A stretch of DNA of 64,000 nucleotides from the NCBI RefSeq assembly GCF_003206045.1, contig NZ_PZJM01000015.1, forward strand, positions 100,802 through 164,801, given 5' to 3'. The notes below the pieces were generated by a model. It was given only the letters and a program-made list of their open reading frames with translations. It was not told the DNA's origin and did not search any database. Position 1 is the first letter of the stretch. Every line of letters starts with the position of its first letter. Below are positions 44,517 through 54,036 of this stretch, piece by piece. The translations under genes and the position numbers were made by a program. This stretch comes from Salinicola lusitanus. Lineage in GTDB: Bacteria > Pseudomonadota > Gammaproteobacteria > Pseudomonadales > Halomonadaceae.

Positions 44517-45404
44517 CTAGCCGGCGGCAATCGCCTCCGGCAGCCGTGCGGCCAGGAAATCGACCAGCAGACGTATCTTCGAGGAGAGCTGGCGGTGACG
44601 GGGATACACCGCCCACACCGCGGTGTCGGTGAACTGGTAGCGGTCCAGCACGGCCGTCAGCAGGCCCTGACGGATTGCCGTTTCCACATAGTAGTCCGGC
44701 AACTGGGCCAGGCCGATGCCCTTGCACGCGGCATCCAGCAGCGCCGGCCCCGAATTGCCCCGCCAGTTCCCCTCCACGCGAACCTCCCGCTGTCGACCAT
44801 CGACGCTGAACAGCCAGCTGTCCCGCGATCCGACCAGGCAGTTGTGGTGCGGCAGCTCGGAAAGACTGTGCGGCGTCGGATAGCGCTGGAAATAGGCGGG
44901 GGCGCCGACGACGTATTCGCGACGCTGGCACAGCCGCCGCGACAACAGGCTCGAATCCCTGAGCACGCCCATGCGAATCGCCACGTCGAAACCCTCGTCG
45001 ATCAGCTCGACCGTACGATTGGTGAAGTGAAGACGCACGTCGAGCTGCGGATAGCGACAGTGGAAGTCATTGACCAGCGGCGCGATGAAGCGCTCCCCGA
45101 ACGTGGTGGCGCAACTGATGGCGAGCCGCCCCTGGGGCTGGGACTGAAGTTCGTTGAGTGCGGCCTCGGCTTCCTTGAAGCCGTCCAGCAGCGAGCGGCA
45201 GTGTTCGTAATACACGGCGCCGCCATCGGTCAGCCGAATCTGGCGCGTGGTCCGGTAAAGCAGCGGCGTTCCCAGCTCCTGCTCGAGTTGGCTCACCAGT
45301 CGGCTCACATGGGAGTTGGAGACCTTCAGCGACTGGGCGGCGCGCGAGAACGTGCCCAGCCGGACCACGGCAACGAATGCCTCGATACCATCCCAGCGTG
45401 ACAT
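44517..45404 (-). CDS. LysR family regulator divergent from the formaldehyde pathway
   Basis: The 295-residue product has the LysR helix-turn-helix (FSRAAQSLKVSNSHVSRLVSQLEQELG) and a ligand domain. It is transcribed away from frmA-fghA, with a perfect palindrome at 45437-45455 in the 179-bp gap, so it probably regulates that operon. In E. coli frmA is controlled by the formaldehyde-binding FrmR repressor, which is unrelated; a LysR regulator in this place is the Burkholderia/Pseudomonas style of arrangement. Its inducer is unknown, perhaps S-hydroxymethylglutathione. Confidence 0.85.
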   Translation of the reverse strand: MSRWDGIEAFVAVVRLGTFSRAAQSLKVSNSHVSRLVSQLEQELGTPLLYRTTRQIRLTDGGAVYYEHCRSLLDGFKEAEAALNELQSQPQGRLAISCATTFGERFIAPLVNDFHCRYPQLDVRLHFTNRTVELIDEGFDVAIRMGVLRDSSLLSRRLCQRREYVVGAPAYFQRYPTPHSLSELPHHNCLVGSRDSWLFSVDGRQREVRVEGNWRGNSGPALLDAACKGIGLAQLPDYYVETAIRQGLLTAVLDRYQFTDTAVWAVYPRHRQLSSKIRLLVDFLAARLPEAIAAG

Positions 45405-45436
45405 GCCGACTCCTCCCTTCGCGCTGCAGACCCATT

Positions 45437-45455
45437 ATTGTTGCATGGCAACAAT
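45437..45455. promoter_or_regulatory. Palindromic operator between LysR and frmA
   Basis: ATTGTTGC-ATG-GCAACAAT is a perfect inverted repeat with 8-bp arms and a 3-bp centre, 33 bp upstream of the LysR start and 129 bp upstream of frmA. It is the most symmetrical sequence in the divergent region and a strong candidate regulator-binding site. Confidence 0.65.
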
Positions 45456-45571
45456 CATCTGCGAAATGCCTGGTTTATTGCCTGGCGGCGTGCGCCTAGA
45501 CTGAGACCATGAGAGTCGCCATGGCGCCGGCCGGCTGTCGAGCGACCCATCGAAGTTCCTCAAGCTCATAG

Positions 45572-46693
<1,122 letters not shown>

Positions 46694-46696
46694 TAC

Positions 46697-46822
46697 GGGC
46701 CCGAAGCCGCCTGAAAAACAGTCAACACGCGCCCGAAGCCGCGCGAAAAACAGTCAAGACGCCGCGCGAAGCGCATTCGACACGCGCTTGAGGCCGCGCG
46801 AACCGCGTCCGATACGCGTCCC
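46697..46822 (+). repeat. 32-bp tandem repeat between frmA and fghA
   Basis: Four imperfect copies follow one another: 46697-46728, 46729-46760, a truncated 23-bp copy at 46761-46783, and 46784-46815, then the first bases of a fifth. The first two units differ at five positions, the fourth is more diverged. They have no intervening spacers and encode nothing. All four unit boundaries fall in the spacer between two genes of one operon. Confidence 0.75.
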
Positions 46823-46825
46823 ATC

Positions 46826-46848
46826 CACCGGCGGTGATACCGCCGGTG
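46826..46848 (+). other. Perfect hairpin just upstream of the fghA ribosome-binding site
   Basis: CACCGGCGG and CCGCCGGTG form a 9-bp stem with a 5-nt loop, ending 4 bp before AAGGAG (46853-46858) of fghA. With no T tract it is more likely an mRNA stability or translational element than a terminator. Confidence 0.5.
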
Positions 46849-46864
46849 CTGCAAGGAGAAAACC

Positions 46865-47722
46865 ATGTCGATGAGCGAGCAGTTGGAGCTGGTCTCGGCC
46901 ACCAAGAGTTTCGGTGGCTGGGTCAAGCGCTACAAGCATTACTCCCGGGCGCTGGATTGCGACATGATCTTCGCGATCTATCTGCCGCCGCAGGCCGAGG
47001 AAGGGCGCGTGCCGCTGATGTGGTGGCTCTCCGGCCTGACCTGCAACGACGAGAACTTCATGCAGAAGGCGGGGGCGCAGAAGACCGCCGCCGAGTTGGG
47101 CATTGCAATCGTCTGTCCGGACACCAGCCCCCGCGGGCTGGACTTGCCCGGCGAGCACGAGAGCTACGATTTCGGCTCCGGCGCGGGCTTCTACCTCAAC
47201 GCCAAGCGCGAGCCGTGGTCGAAGCACTACCGGATGTACGACTACGTGACCGAGGAGCTGCCCTCGGTGGTGCGGCTGCACTTTCCGGTCAACGGGCGCG
47301 AGTCGATCAGCGGCCACTCCATGGGTGGCCATGGCGCGCTGGTACTGGCCCTGCGCCAGCCTGGACGCTATTCGGCAGTGTCGGCGTTTGCGCCGATCGT
47401 CAACCCGACCCAGGTGCCGTGGGGGCAGAAGGCGTTCGAGAACTACCTGGGCGACGATGTCGGTCTGCGCACCCAGTACGACGCCTGCGAACTGGTCGCC
47501 AAGGGCTCGTCGCGCCAGCCGCTGTTCATCGACCAGGGTGAAGCGGACAACTTCCTTGAAGAGCAGCTCAAGCCCGAGCGGCTGGAAGCGGTGTGCGAGG
47601 AGCACGACCACCCGCTCACGCTGCGTCGCCACCCCGGTTACGATCACAGCTACTTCTTCATCGCCAGCTTCATCGACGAGCACCTGCGCTATCACGCCGA
47701 GAGGCTCTACGCCAAGCGCTGA
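46865..47722 (+). CDS. fghA: S-formylglutathione hydrolase
   Basis: FghA (FrmB type) hydrolyses S-formylglutathione to formate and glutathione, completing formaldehyde detoxification after FrmA. The 285-residue alpha/beta-hydrolase has the nucleophile S152 in GHSMGGHGAL, the oxyanion-loop WWLSGLTCNDENFMQKAG and catalytic histidine in GYDHSYFFI near the C-terminus. Length and sequence resemble human esterase D and E. coli FrmB. AAGGAG precedes the ATG at 46865. A terminator at 47772-47799 ends the operon. The formate product would need a dehydrogenase that is not encoded here. Confidence 0.96.
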   Translation: MSMSEQLELVSATKSFGGWVKRYKHYSRALDCDMIFAIYLPPQAEEGRVPLMWWLSGLTCNDENFMQKAGAQKTAAELGIAIVCPDTSPRGLDLPGEHESYDFGSGAGFYLNAKREPWSKHYRMYDYVTEELPSVVRLHFPVNGRESISGHSMGGHGALVLALRQPGRYSAVSAFAPIVNPTQVPWGQKAFENYLGDDVGLRTQYDACELVAKGSSRQPLFIDQGEADNFLEEQLKPERLEAVCEEHDHPLTLRRHPGYDHSYFFIASFIDEHLRYHAERLYAKR

Positions 47723-47771
47723 GTGGGATCGCGGTTCCGTTGATTCGTCGGGACCGAGAGTCGATCGTTTC

Positions 47772-47799
47772 GCGGCACGCCCCAGGCGTGCCGCTTTTT
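47772..47799 (+). terminator. Rho-independent terminator after fghA
   Basis: GCGGCACGCC and GGCGTGCCGC form a perfect 10-bp stem with a 3-nt loop followed by TTTTT. It lies between the converging ends of fghA and cysA and ends the frmA-fghA operon. Confidence 0.93.
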
Positions 47800-47852
47800 C
47801 GTTGGCCGGCCTGGGACGGCGGCCCGACTGGAGGCGTCGCGGTGGACTCCCG

Positions 47853-48980
47853 TCAAGCGGGTGCCGGTATGTCGATCGGCTGCTGCGGGGTGGCGGCTCC
47901 ATGAAACCAGTGAACGTGATGAATCCTGAGGCCGACTCGATGCCCTACGTCGAGTGCCAGCGCCTTGAAAGCCTGTCGCGTCAGTTCAATCGTGATCCTG
48001 CCACTCTCGGTCTCGGGGCCAGGTCCGCCACTGGCATCGGCGACGGGGACGGCTTCGAGATGATAGCGGCTGCCCATGGGTTGGACGTGACGAATGCTCA
48101 CCTGCCAGTCAGCCGCCGGACCCCGGAGAATCTCGATATCGTGGGGCCGAATGTAGGCGTTCTGTTCGGCCAGATGGAGCGTATCCAGCGTCCGGGGTAG
48201 TGGCAGACGCCAGCTACCACTGTGGAAAGCGCCATTGCGAACGCAGCCCCTGAACACATTGACGTTGCCAATGAAGGTGGAGACGAACGGGGTGCGGGGG
48301 GTGTCGTAGATTTTCGCGGGCGTGCCCAGCTGTTCGATTCGGCCATGATTCATGACCACAATGCGACTCGCGACCTCCATGGCCTCCTCCTGGTCGTGGG
48401 TGACGAACAGGCTGGTCACGTGGAGCTCCTCGTGCAGGCGACGCAGCCAGCCTCGCAACTCCTTGCGAACGTTGGCGTCCAGCGCGCCGAAAGGCTCATC
48501 GAGGAGCAGGTATCGAGGTTCCACCGCCAGCGCTCTGGCCAGCGCGATGCGCTGACGCTGGCCGCCGGAGAGCTGGGGCGGAAAGCGCCTGGCCAGCCAG
48601 TCGAGCTGTACCAGGTCCAGCAGTTCGTGGACCCGACGACGAATCTCGGCTTCCGGCGGGCGTTGAGCGCGCGGCTTGACCCGCAGCCCATAGGCGACGT
48701 TCTCGAACACGCTCATGTGATTGAACAGGGCGTAGTGCTGGAAGACGAATCCGACCTGGCGGTGGCGGATGGGCTCGAATGTCATGTCCCGTCCCTCGAG
48801 CAGGATGCTGCCGCTGTCGGCGAACTCCATGCCGGCGATGCTGCGCAGCAGGGTGGTCTTGCCGCAGCCGGAGGGGCCGAGCAGCGCCACCAGCTCGCCA
48901 TCGTCGATGGACAGCGAAATGTCGTCCAGTGCCGTGAAGTTGCCGTAGCGTTTGGTCAACTGGTTAACGTGGATGCTCAT
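47853..48980 (-). CDS. cysA: Sulfate/thiosulfate ABC transporter ATP-binding protein
   Basis: The 375-residue cytoplasmic ATPase drives sulfate and thiosulfate import. It carries Walker [10 protein letters not shown] (about 35-43), the Q-loop [22 protein letters not shown], the signature [15 protein letters not shown], Walker [17 protein letters not shown] and the H-loop [14 protein letters not shown], followed by a C-terminal regulatory domain. The FQHYALF and DANVRKELR wording is typical of CysA rather than of other importers. Its start codon overlaps the cysW stop as ATGA. It is the last gene of the minus-strand operon cysB-like, sbp, cysT, cysW, cysA. Confidence 0.94.
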   Translation of the reverse strand: MSIHVNQLTKRYGNFTALDDISLSIDDGELVALLGPSGCGKTTLLRSIAGMEFADSGSILLEGRDMTFEPIRHRQVGFVFQHYALFNHMSVFENVAYGLRVKPRAQRPPEAEIRRRVHELLDLVQLDWLARRFPPQLSGGQRQRIALARALAVEPRYLLLDEPFGALDANVRKELRGWLRRLHEELHVTSLFVTHDQEEAMEVASRIVVMNHGRIEQLGTPAKIYDTPRTPFVSTFIGNVNVFRGCVRNGAFHSGSWRLPLPRTLDTLHLAEQNAYIRPHDIEILRGPAADWQVSIRHVQPMGSRYHLEAVPVADASGGPGPETESGRITIELTRQAFKALALDVGHRVGLRIHHVHWFHGAATPQQPIDIPAPA

Positions 48981-49843
48981 GACGATGCACTCTCCCATTG
49001 GCGCTGCTGGCGCCACTCGACGATCGACTTGGCGATCAGGGTCACGATGGCGAGGCCGGCCAACAGCGTGGCGACGGCGAAGGCCGCGCTGAACTGATAC
49101 TCGTTGTAGAGAATCTCGACGTGCAGCGGCAGGGTGTTGGTCGACCCCCGGATATGACCGGAAACGACCGACACCGCGCCGAACTCGCCCATGGCGCGCG
49201 CGTTGCAGAGAATCACGCCATACAGCAGTCCCCACTTGATGCGTGGCAGCGTGATCGTCCACAACATCCGCCACGGGCTGGCCCCGAGCATGATCGCCGC
49301 CTCTTCCTGTTCCGCGCCCTGCTGCTGCATCAGCGGTATCAGCTCGCGGGCGACGAACGGCAAGGTGACGAACATCGTGGCCAGGACGATACCCGGCAGG
49401 GCGAAGAGGATGGGAAAACCGTTGGCGGCGAACCAACCGTCGAACCAGCCCTGCGCGCCGAAGATCAGAATGAAGACGAGGCCGGCGATGACTGGCGATA
49501 CCGAAAAGGGCAGGTCGATCAGCGTGGTCAAAAGGCTTCTGCCCGGGAACTCGAACCGTGCGATACACCAGGCGGCGGCAACGCCGAAAAGCGTATTCAG
49601 CGGCACGCAGACGAGCGCCGCGAATAGTGTCAGCCCAATCGCGTGGCGCGTGTAGCGATCGGTGATGGCGGTCATGTAGGTCTGCCAGCCATCCCGGAAG
49701 GCTTCGACCAGCACGGCGACCAGGGGCAGGATCAGGAACAATCCGATGATCGCCATTGCCAGCGAGCTCAGCAGGTAGCGGACGAGAGGCGTTTCATCTG
49801 CCTGCGGTCGAGCCACGATGTGGCGGTGGGGGGTGCTATTCAC
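48977..49843 (-). CDS. cysW: Sulfate ABC transporter permease CysW
   Basis: The 288-residue product is an inner-membrane permease with six segments and the CysW features [59 protein letters not shown] and the EAA loop [18 protein letters not shown]. The start is GTG 49843, placed by AGGAG 6 nt upstream; the frame is open further upstream without family sequence. It begins 10 bp after the cysT stop and overlaps cysA. Confidence 0.92.
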   Translation of the reverse strand: MNSTPHRHIVARPQADETPLVRYLLSSLAMAIIGLFLILPLVAVLVEAFRDGWQTYMTAITDRYTRHAIGLTLFAALVCVPLNTLFGVAAAWCIARFEFPGRSLLTTLIDLPFSVSPVIAGLVFILIFGAQGWFDGWFAANGFPILFALPGIVLATMFVTLPFVARELIPLMQQQGAEQEEAAIMLGASPWRMLWTITLPRIKWGLLYGVILCNARAMGEFGAVSVVSGHIRGSTNTLPLHVEILYNEYQFSAAFAVATLLAGLAIVTLIAKSIVEWRQQRQWESASS

Positions 49844-49853
49844 GAGGCTCTCC

Positions 49854-50681
49854 TCAATCCTGTCCGGTGCGCTGGCGTGTCCAGTGCTGCAGGCCGTTGA
49901 CGACCAGCAGCATGATGAAGGCCACGACCAGTGACGCCAGCGCAATGACGGTGGCGCCGGCGTAGTCGTACTGCTCCAGCTTGGTGACGATCAGCAGGGG
50001 CACGATCTCGGACTTCATCGGCATGTTGCCGGCGATGAAGATGACCGACCCGTACTCCCCCAGTCCTCGCGCGAAGGCGAGCGAGAACCCGGTCAGAATG
50101 GCCGGCACCAAGGGCGGTAGCAGTACGCGGTAGAAGGTCTGCCAGCGTGATGCGCCCAGACTGGTCGAGGCTTCCTCCTGCTGTCGGTCCAGCTCCTGAA
50201 GTACGGGTTCGACCGTGCGCACGACGAACGGCAGCCCGATGAAGATCAAGGCCACGACGATGCCCATTGGCGTGAAAGCGATGCGAATCCCCCAGTCCGT
50301 GAAGAACTGCCCCAGCCAACCGTTGGGGGCGTACAGCGTCGTCAGCACGATCCCGGCGACAGCCGTGGGGAGTGCGAACGGCAGATCGATCAGGGCATCG
50401 AGGCTGCGCTTGAAAGGCAGCGGATAGCGCACCAGCACCCAGGCGACGACCAATCCCAGCAGCACATTGGTGAAGGCCGCGGCAAAGGCGGTCGAGAAGC
50501 TGACGCGAAATGCCGCCAGCACCCTGCGATCCGCCAGCGCGTGCCACATGCCGCCGAGACTGAGCTCGGCGGATTGGGTCACGAGAGCCGATAGCGGGAT
50601 CAGCACCAGCAGCGAGAGCGTGAATACCGTGATGCCCAGGCTCAGCCCGAACCCCGGTAAGCGTGTCTTTCGATGGCTCAT
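49854..50681 (-). CDS. cysT: Sulfate ABC transporter permease CysT
   Basis: The 275-residue product is the partner permease, with MSHRKTRLPGFGLSLGITVFTLSLLVLIPLSAL at the N-terminus, DLPFALPTAVAGIVLTTLYAPNGW and an EAA loop STSLGASRWQTFYRVLLPPL. CysT and CysW form the channel for sulfate. It follows sbp after 21 bp and precedes cysW after 10 bp, so the whole set is one transcript. Confidence 0.93.
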   Translation of the reverse strand: MSHRKTRLPGFGLSLGITVFTLSLLVLIPLSALVTQSAELSLGGMWHALADRRVLAAFRVSFSTAFAAAFTNVLLGLVVAWVLVRYPLPFKRSLDALIDLPFALPTAVAGIVLTTLYAPNGWLGQFFTDWGIRIAFTPMGIVVALIFIGLPFVVRTVEPVLQELDRQQEEASTSLGASRWQTFYRVLLPPLVPAILTGFSLAFARGLGEYGSVIFIAGNMPMKSEIVPLLIVTKLEQYDYAGATVIALASLVVAFIMLLVVNGLQHWTRQRTGQD

Positions 50682-50702
50682 GAGCGGTCGGCTTCCACGC
50701 GG

Positions 50703-51773
50703 TCAGGGCTGATAGATCTTGTCGAAAACACCGCCATCGTCGAAGTAGGTCGCCTGCGCTTCGCGCCAGCTACCGAAGACTTCATCGACCGTGTGCAGCT
50801 CCAGCTCGGGGAAGCGCGCGAGATCCTCTTTCGAGGCAGCCTCTGGATCGACCGGACGATAGTAGTTGGCGGCGACCAGGGCCTGGGCTTCCGGAGAGTA
50901 GAGGTGTTCGAGATAGGCGCGGGCGGCTCTCTCGGCGGCCTCGCCCTTGTTCTCGACGTTGCCCTCGACGACCGCCACCGGCGGCTCGGCAACGACGCTG
51001 ACCGAGGGCACCACGATATCGAACTGACCGTCGCCCAGCTCTTCGGTGGTCAGGAACGCTTCGTTCTCCCACGCCAGCAGCACGTCGCCGATATCCCGCT
51101 GGACGAAGGTGTTGGTGGCACCACGGGCGCCGGAGTCGAGTACCGGCACATGGCGGTAAAGATCGCCGACGAATTGCCGCGCTGCCGCTTGTGCGGCGCT
51201 GACCTCATTGGTGTACCGGGGATCGTCGAGCTTGCCCAGGTCGCCCAGCTGTTCCTTCAGGACGTAGATCCAGGCGGCCAGGAAGTTCCAGCGCGCGCCG
51301 CCGGAGGTCTTGGGGTTGGGCGTGATCACCTCGGTGCCATCCTTCGTCAGGTCATCCCAATCCCGAATGTGCTTGGGGTTACCCTTGCGAACCAGAAACA
51401 CGATCGTCGACGTGTAGGGAGCGCTGTTGTGCGGCAGCGCGCTCTGCCACGCCTCGGGTATCTTGCCGGTGCGATCGGCGATGGCATCGATGTCGTAACC
51501 CAGCGCCAGCGTCACCACATCCGCCGGTAGGCCGTCGATGACGGAACGCGCCTGCTTGCCGGATCCCCCATGGCTCTGCTCGATGGTGACGTTGTCGCCG
51601 GTCTGCTCGCGGTACCAGTGGCTGAACAGCGGGTTGTAGGCCTGGTACAGCTCCCGCGTCGGATCGTAGGAGGCGTTGAGCAGCTCGATCTCTTCCGCCT
51701 GGGCGAATGTCGTCGCGGCCAGCGCGGAAAGTCCCAGCGCGCCGGCAAAGGTCCACGAAGTCAGTTGGCTCAT
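50703..51773 (-). CDS. sbp: Periplasmic sulfate-binding protein
   Basis: The 356-residue product closely resembles E. coli Sbp: [64 protein letters not shown] and [26 protein letters not shown], which together hold the sulfate by main-chain and side-chain hydrogen bonds. A signal peptide of about 26 residues ends at AQA. It is first of the transport genes, with the AT-rich 51774-51891 region upstream carrying the likely promoter. Sulfate versus thiosulfate preference cannot be separated by sequence alone, but the match is to Sbp rather than CysP. Confidence 0.94.
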   Translation of the reverse strand: MSQLTSWTFAGALGLSALAATTFAQAEEIELLNASYDPTRELYQAYNPLFSHWYREQTGDNVTIEQSHGGSGKQARSVIDGLPADVVTLALGYDIDAIADRTGKIPEAWQSALPHNSAPYTSTIVFLVRKGNPKHIRDWDDLTKDGTEVITPNPKTSGGARWNFLAAWIYVLKEQLGDLGKLDDPRYTNEVSAAQAAARQFVGDLYRHVPVLDSGARGATNTFVQRDIGDVLLAWENEAFLTTEELGDGQFDIVVPSVSVVAEPPVAVVEGNVENKGEAAERAARAYLEHLYSPEAQALVAANYYRPVDPEAASKEDLARFPELELHTVDEVFGSWREAQATYFDDGGVFDKIYQP

Positions 51774-51891
51774 TGGTCTCGTTCCCTGGAGTCGATCGTT
51801 AGGCGGTGTGGAGCGATGACTCTAGGTGAGGGACTGTTCGTTGAAAAAGTAATAAAAAACGAATTGGTTATCGCATTTTTTACTTAGTGGG
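51774..51891 (-). promoter_or_regulatory. AT-rich promoter region of the sulfate transport operon
   Basis: The 118-bp gap between the CysB-like gene and sbp has runs of A/T (plus-strand AATAAAAAACGAATT and CATTTTTTACTT) unlike the surrounding GC-rich DNA. CysB-family activators bind such AT-rich sites just upstream of sulfate-starvation promoters. No exact -35/-10 pair is clear. Confidence 0.4.
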
Positions 51892-52818
51892 TCAGTGCCC
51901 CGCGAGCGCCTGCTGCACGGTCTCCTCGTCCAGCGTGGCGCTGCACAGCCGAAGAAATTCATAGGCGAAGGCGTGGAGAAAGTGGCCACGTCTGAGGGCG
52001 AGATAAGCGGTATTGCGAGGGAACAACGACTCGCCCGACAGCAGCGTCAATCCCCGGTCGCGATCGGGGTGATAGGCCAGTGAGGCGATGATCCCGATCC
52101 CCAGGCCGAGCTCGACGTAGGTCTTGATCACGTCGGCATCCAGCGCGGTCAAGACGACATCGGCCGCCAGCGCGGCCTTCTCGAACGCCTGATCGATGCT
52201 GGCGCGGCCGGTGAAACCTTCGTGGTAGGTCACGATGGGATAGTCGGCTACGGCCTCCAGGGTCAGGGGGGCGATCCTGGTGAGCGGATGGTCCTCGGGC
52301 ACGACGATGCTGTGGTGCCAGTGATGGAACGGGAAACGTACGAACGATGCGCCATCCTCGTTGACGGCTTCGGTGGCGATGCCGATATCCACCGCCCCTG
52401 CTCTCAACAGGGAGACGATCTCCCCGGGGCTGCACTGGTGGAGCTCCAGATGGACCTTGGGAAAGCTCTCCTTGAATCGAGCGATGACCGGCGGCAGGGA
52501 GTAGCGCGCCTGGGTGTGCGTCGTGGCGATCGCCAGCCGGCCCTGGTCCCGGTTCGCCAACTGATGCGCCGAGCGCTTGAGGTTTTCGGCGTCGAGCAGG
52601 ATGCGCTCGATCGTCTCCAGCAGCGTGCCGCCGGCGGTCGTCAGCCCGAGCAGCCGCTTGCCGCGACGCTCGAACAGCTCGACGCCGAGCTCGTCCTCGA
52701 GGTCGCGAATATGTTTGCTGGCACCGGATTGTGAGGTGAAGAGCGCGTTCGACGCCTCGGTCAGGTTGAAGCGTTGGCGCACGGTTTCGCGGACGATGCG
52801 TAGCTGCTGGAAGTTCAT
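51892..52818 (-). CDS. cysB: CysB/Cbl-type LysR regulator of sulfur assimilation
   Basis: The 308-residue product matches the CysB group in its helix-turn-helix (FNLTEASNALFTSQSGASKHIRDLEDELG) and effector domain: IATTHTQARYSLPPVI, HQCSPGEIVSLLRAG, GFTGRASIDQAFEKA and TALDADVIKTYVELGLGIGIIAS are CysB signatures, where the first and third line the N-acetylserine/sulfate pocket. It is slightly shorter than E. coli CysB (324). Its position directly before sbp suggests local control of sulfate uptake. It may be Cbl rather than CysB itself; a second copy elsewhere cannot be excluded. Confidence 0.85.
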   Translation of the reverse strand: MNFQQLRIVRETVRQRFNLTEASNALFTSQSGASKHIRDLEDELGVELFERRGKRLLGLTTAGGTLLETIERILLDAENLKRSAHQLANRDQGRLAIATTHTQARYSLPPVIARFKESFPKVHLELHQCSPGEIVSLLRAGAVDIGIATEAVNEDGASFVRFPFHHWHHSIVVPEDHPLTRIAPLTLEAVADYPIVTYHEGFTGRASIDQAFEKAALAADVVLTALDADVIKTYVELGLGIGIIASLAYHPDRDRGLTLLSGESLFPRNTAYLALRRGHFLHAFAYEFLRLCSATLDEETVQQALAGH

Positions 52819-53021
52819 GGCGGTACCGGTGAAGACAGTTATCGTGGAATATAAATCAGGGTTTTTATTCCCTTTAATACATATTGCTCATATCCATATC
52901 GACAATTCACCGCCGCTATTGCCGCTTTGTGTCTATTGCGCGTCGCTTGATGTCAAACTCTGGCCCGCGGGAGGGGCACAGTAGAAGGGGTCATTCAATA
53001 ACAACTCAAGGGAGAGGACTC
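52819..53021. promoter_or_regulatory. Divergent control region between CysB-like and betaine-binding genes
   Basis: This 203-bp region is AT-rich for the first 100 bp. It contains TTGA-TG-TCAA (near 52949-52958), a small palindrome, and GGGAGAGG before the betaine-protein ATG. No clear promoter pair was identified. Confidence 0.3.
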
Positions 53022-53972
53022 ATGACCAGAGCAACACGCTCGAGGGCGAAGCGTCGTCTGGTGGCCGCGGTGCTGCCGTTGGCACTGCTGACAGCAGGAT
53101 CGGCGCAGGCCGATCTCGACCAGGTGCGTCTAGGTGTCTCGCCGTGGCCCGGAGTCACGGTCAAGACCGAGATTGCCGCTCAACTGCTCGACGCCATGGG
53201 CTACCGTACCGAACGGAAGGAGCTGGCGGTGGGGGTCATCATCAACGGACTGGCCAACGGCCAGTTGGATGCCTATCTGGGCAACTGGTATCCGGTGCAG
53301 CAGGAGATGACCGAACCGCTGCTCGACTCGGGGCGTCTGGCCCACGCCGCGGCCAACATCAGCAACGCCAACGCGGGGCTGGTGGTGCCGTCCTACGTCC
53401 ACGAGGCGGGGGTCGACAGCGTGGCCGATCTCGATCGCTTCAAGGATCGATTCGACGGCAAGATCCAGGGCATCGAAGCGGGCACCGGCATCAACGACGC
53501 CATCCTGAAGGCGATCGCCGAGGACAAGGCCGGACTCGGCGACTGGCAACTGCAGGAGAGCTCCACCGCGGCGATGCTGGCCTTTGCCGGGCAGAAGATC
53601 GCCGATCACGAGTGGGTGACGTTCGTCGGCTGGGAGCCGCACTGGATGAACGTCAACTACGACCTCTACTACCTGAAGGATGCCGACGACAGCGGGGTCG
53701 CCGATATCATCAGCACGGTATGGACCCTGGTGCCGGGTGACCTCGAGCAGCAGGATGCCAATCTCTACCGCTTCTTCTCCCAGTACCGGGTCGATATCGC
53801 CGACCAGAACGACTGGGTCTACCAGTACAGCCACGAAGAGCGCCCCGCCGACGAGGTGGCCAGCGAGTGGATTCGTGCCCACTACGATACCGTGAGCCAG
53901 TGGCTGGAGGGCGTGACGGCCAAGGATGGCGAACCCGCCATCGACGCCGTCAAGGCGCAGCTGGATAGCTGA
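53022..53972 (+). CDS. Glycine betaine/proline-type ABC substrate-binding protein, orphan
   Basis: The 316-residue product belongs to the OpuAC/ProX family of quaternary-amine-binding proteins, with an N-terminal signal peptide (cleavage near AQA, residue 34) and conserved features VRLGVSPWPGVTVKTEIAAQLLDAMGY, DAYLGNWYPVQQ and FVGWEPHWMNVNYDL, where tryptophans form the aromatic box for the trimethylammonium group. ATG 53022 follows GGGAGAGG. No ATPase or permease adjoins it; it must share a transporter encoded elsewhere or be an extra high-affinity component. Betaine is the usual osmoprotectant in halophiles, but choline or carnitine are possible ligands. Confidence 0.87.
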   Translation: MTRATRSRAKRRLVAAVLPLALLTAGSAQADLDQVRLGVSPWPGVTVKTEIAAQLLDAMGYRTERKELAVGVIINGLANGQLDAYLGNWYPVQQEMTEPLLDSGRLAHAAANISNANAGLVVPSYVHEAGVDSVADLDRFKDRFDGKIQGIEAGTGINDAILKAIAEDKAGLGDWQLQESSTAAMLAFAGQKIADHEWVTFVGWEPHWMNVNYDLYYLKDADDSGVADIISTVWTLVPGDLEQQDANLYRFFSQYRVDIADQNDWVYQYSHEERPADEVASEWIRAHYDTVSQWLEGVTAKDGEPAIDAVKAQLDS

Positions 53973-54036
53973 ATGCGGACGATCGTTCGACGACCGGCCG
54001 TGCGCTGAAGGCGTCGAAGACAGCCAGATGGAATGG

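Noticed and set aside
46697..46822. Possible CRISPR array between frmA and fghA
   Set aside because: The 32-bp copies are contiguous without spacers, one is truncated, and there are no cas genes.
47853..49568. A 571-residue reading of cysA extending into cysW
   Set aside because: The cysA ATG at 48980 overlaps the cysW stop. The extra N-terminal part is the wrong frame of cysW and has no permease motifs.
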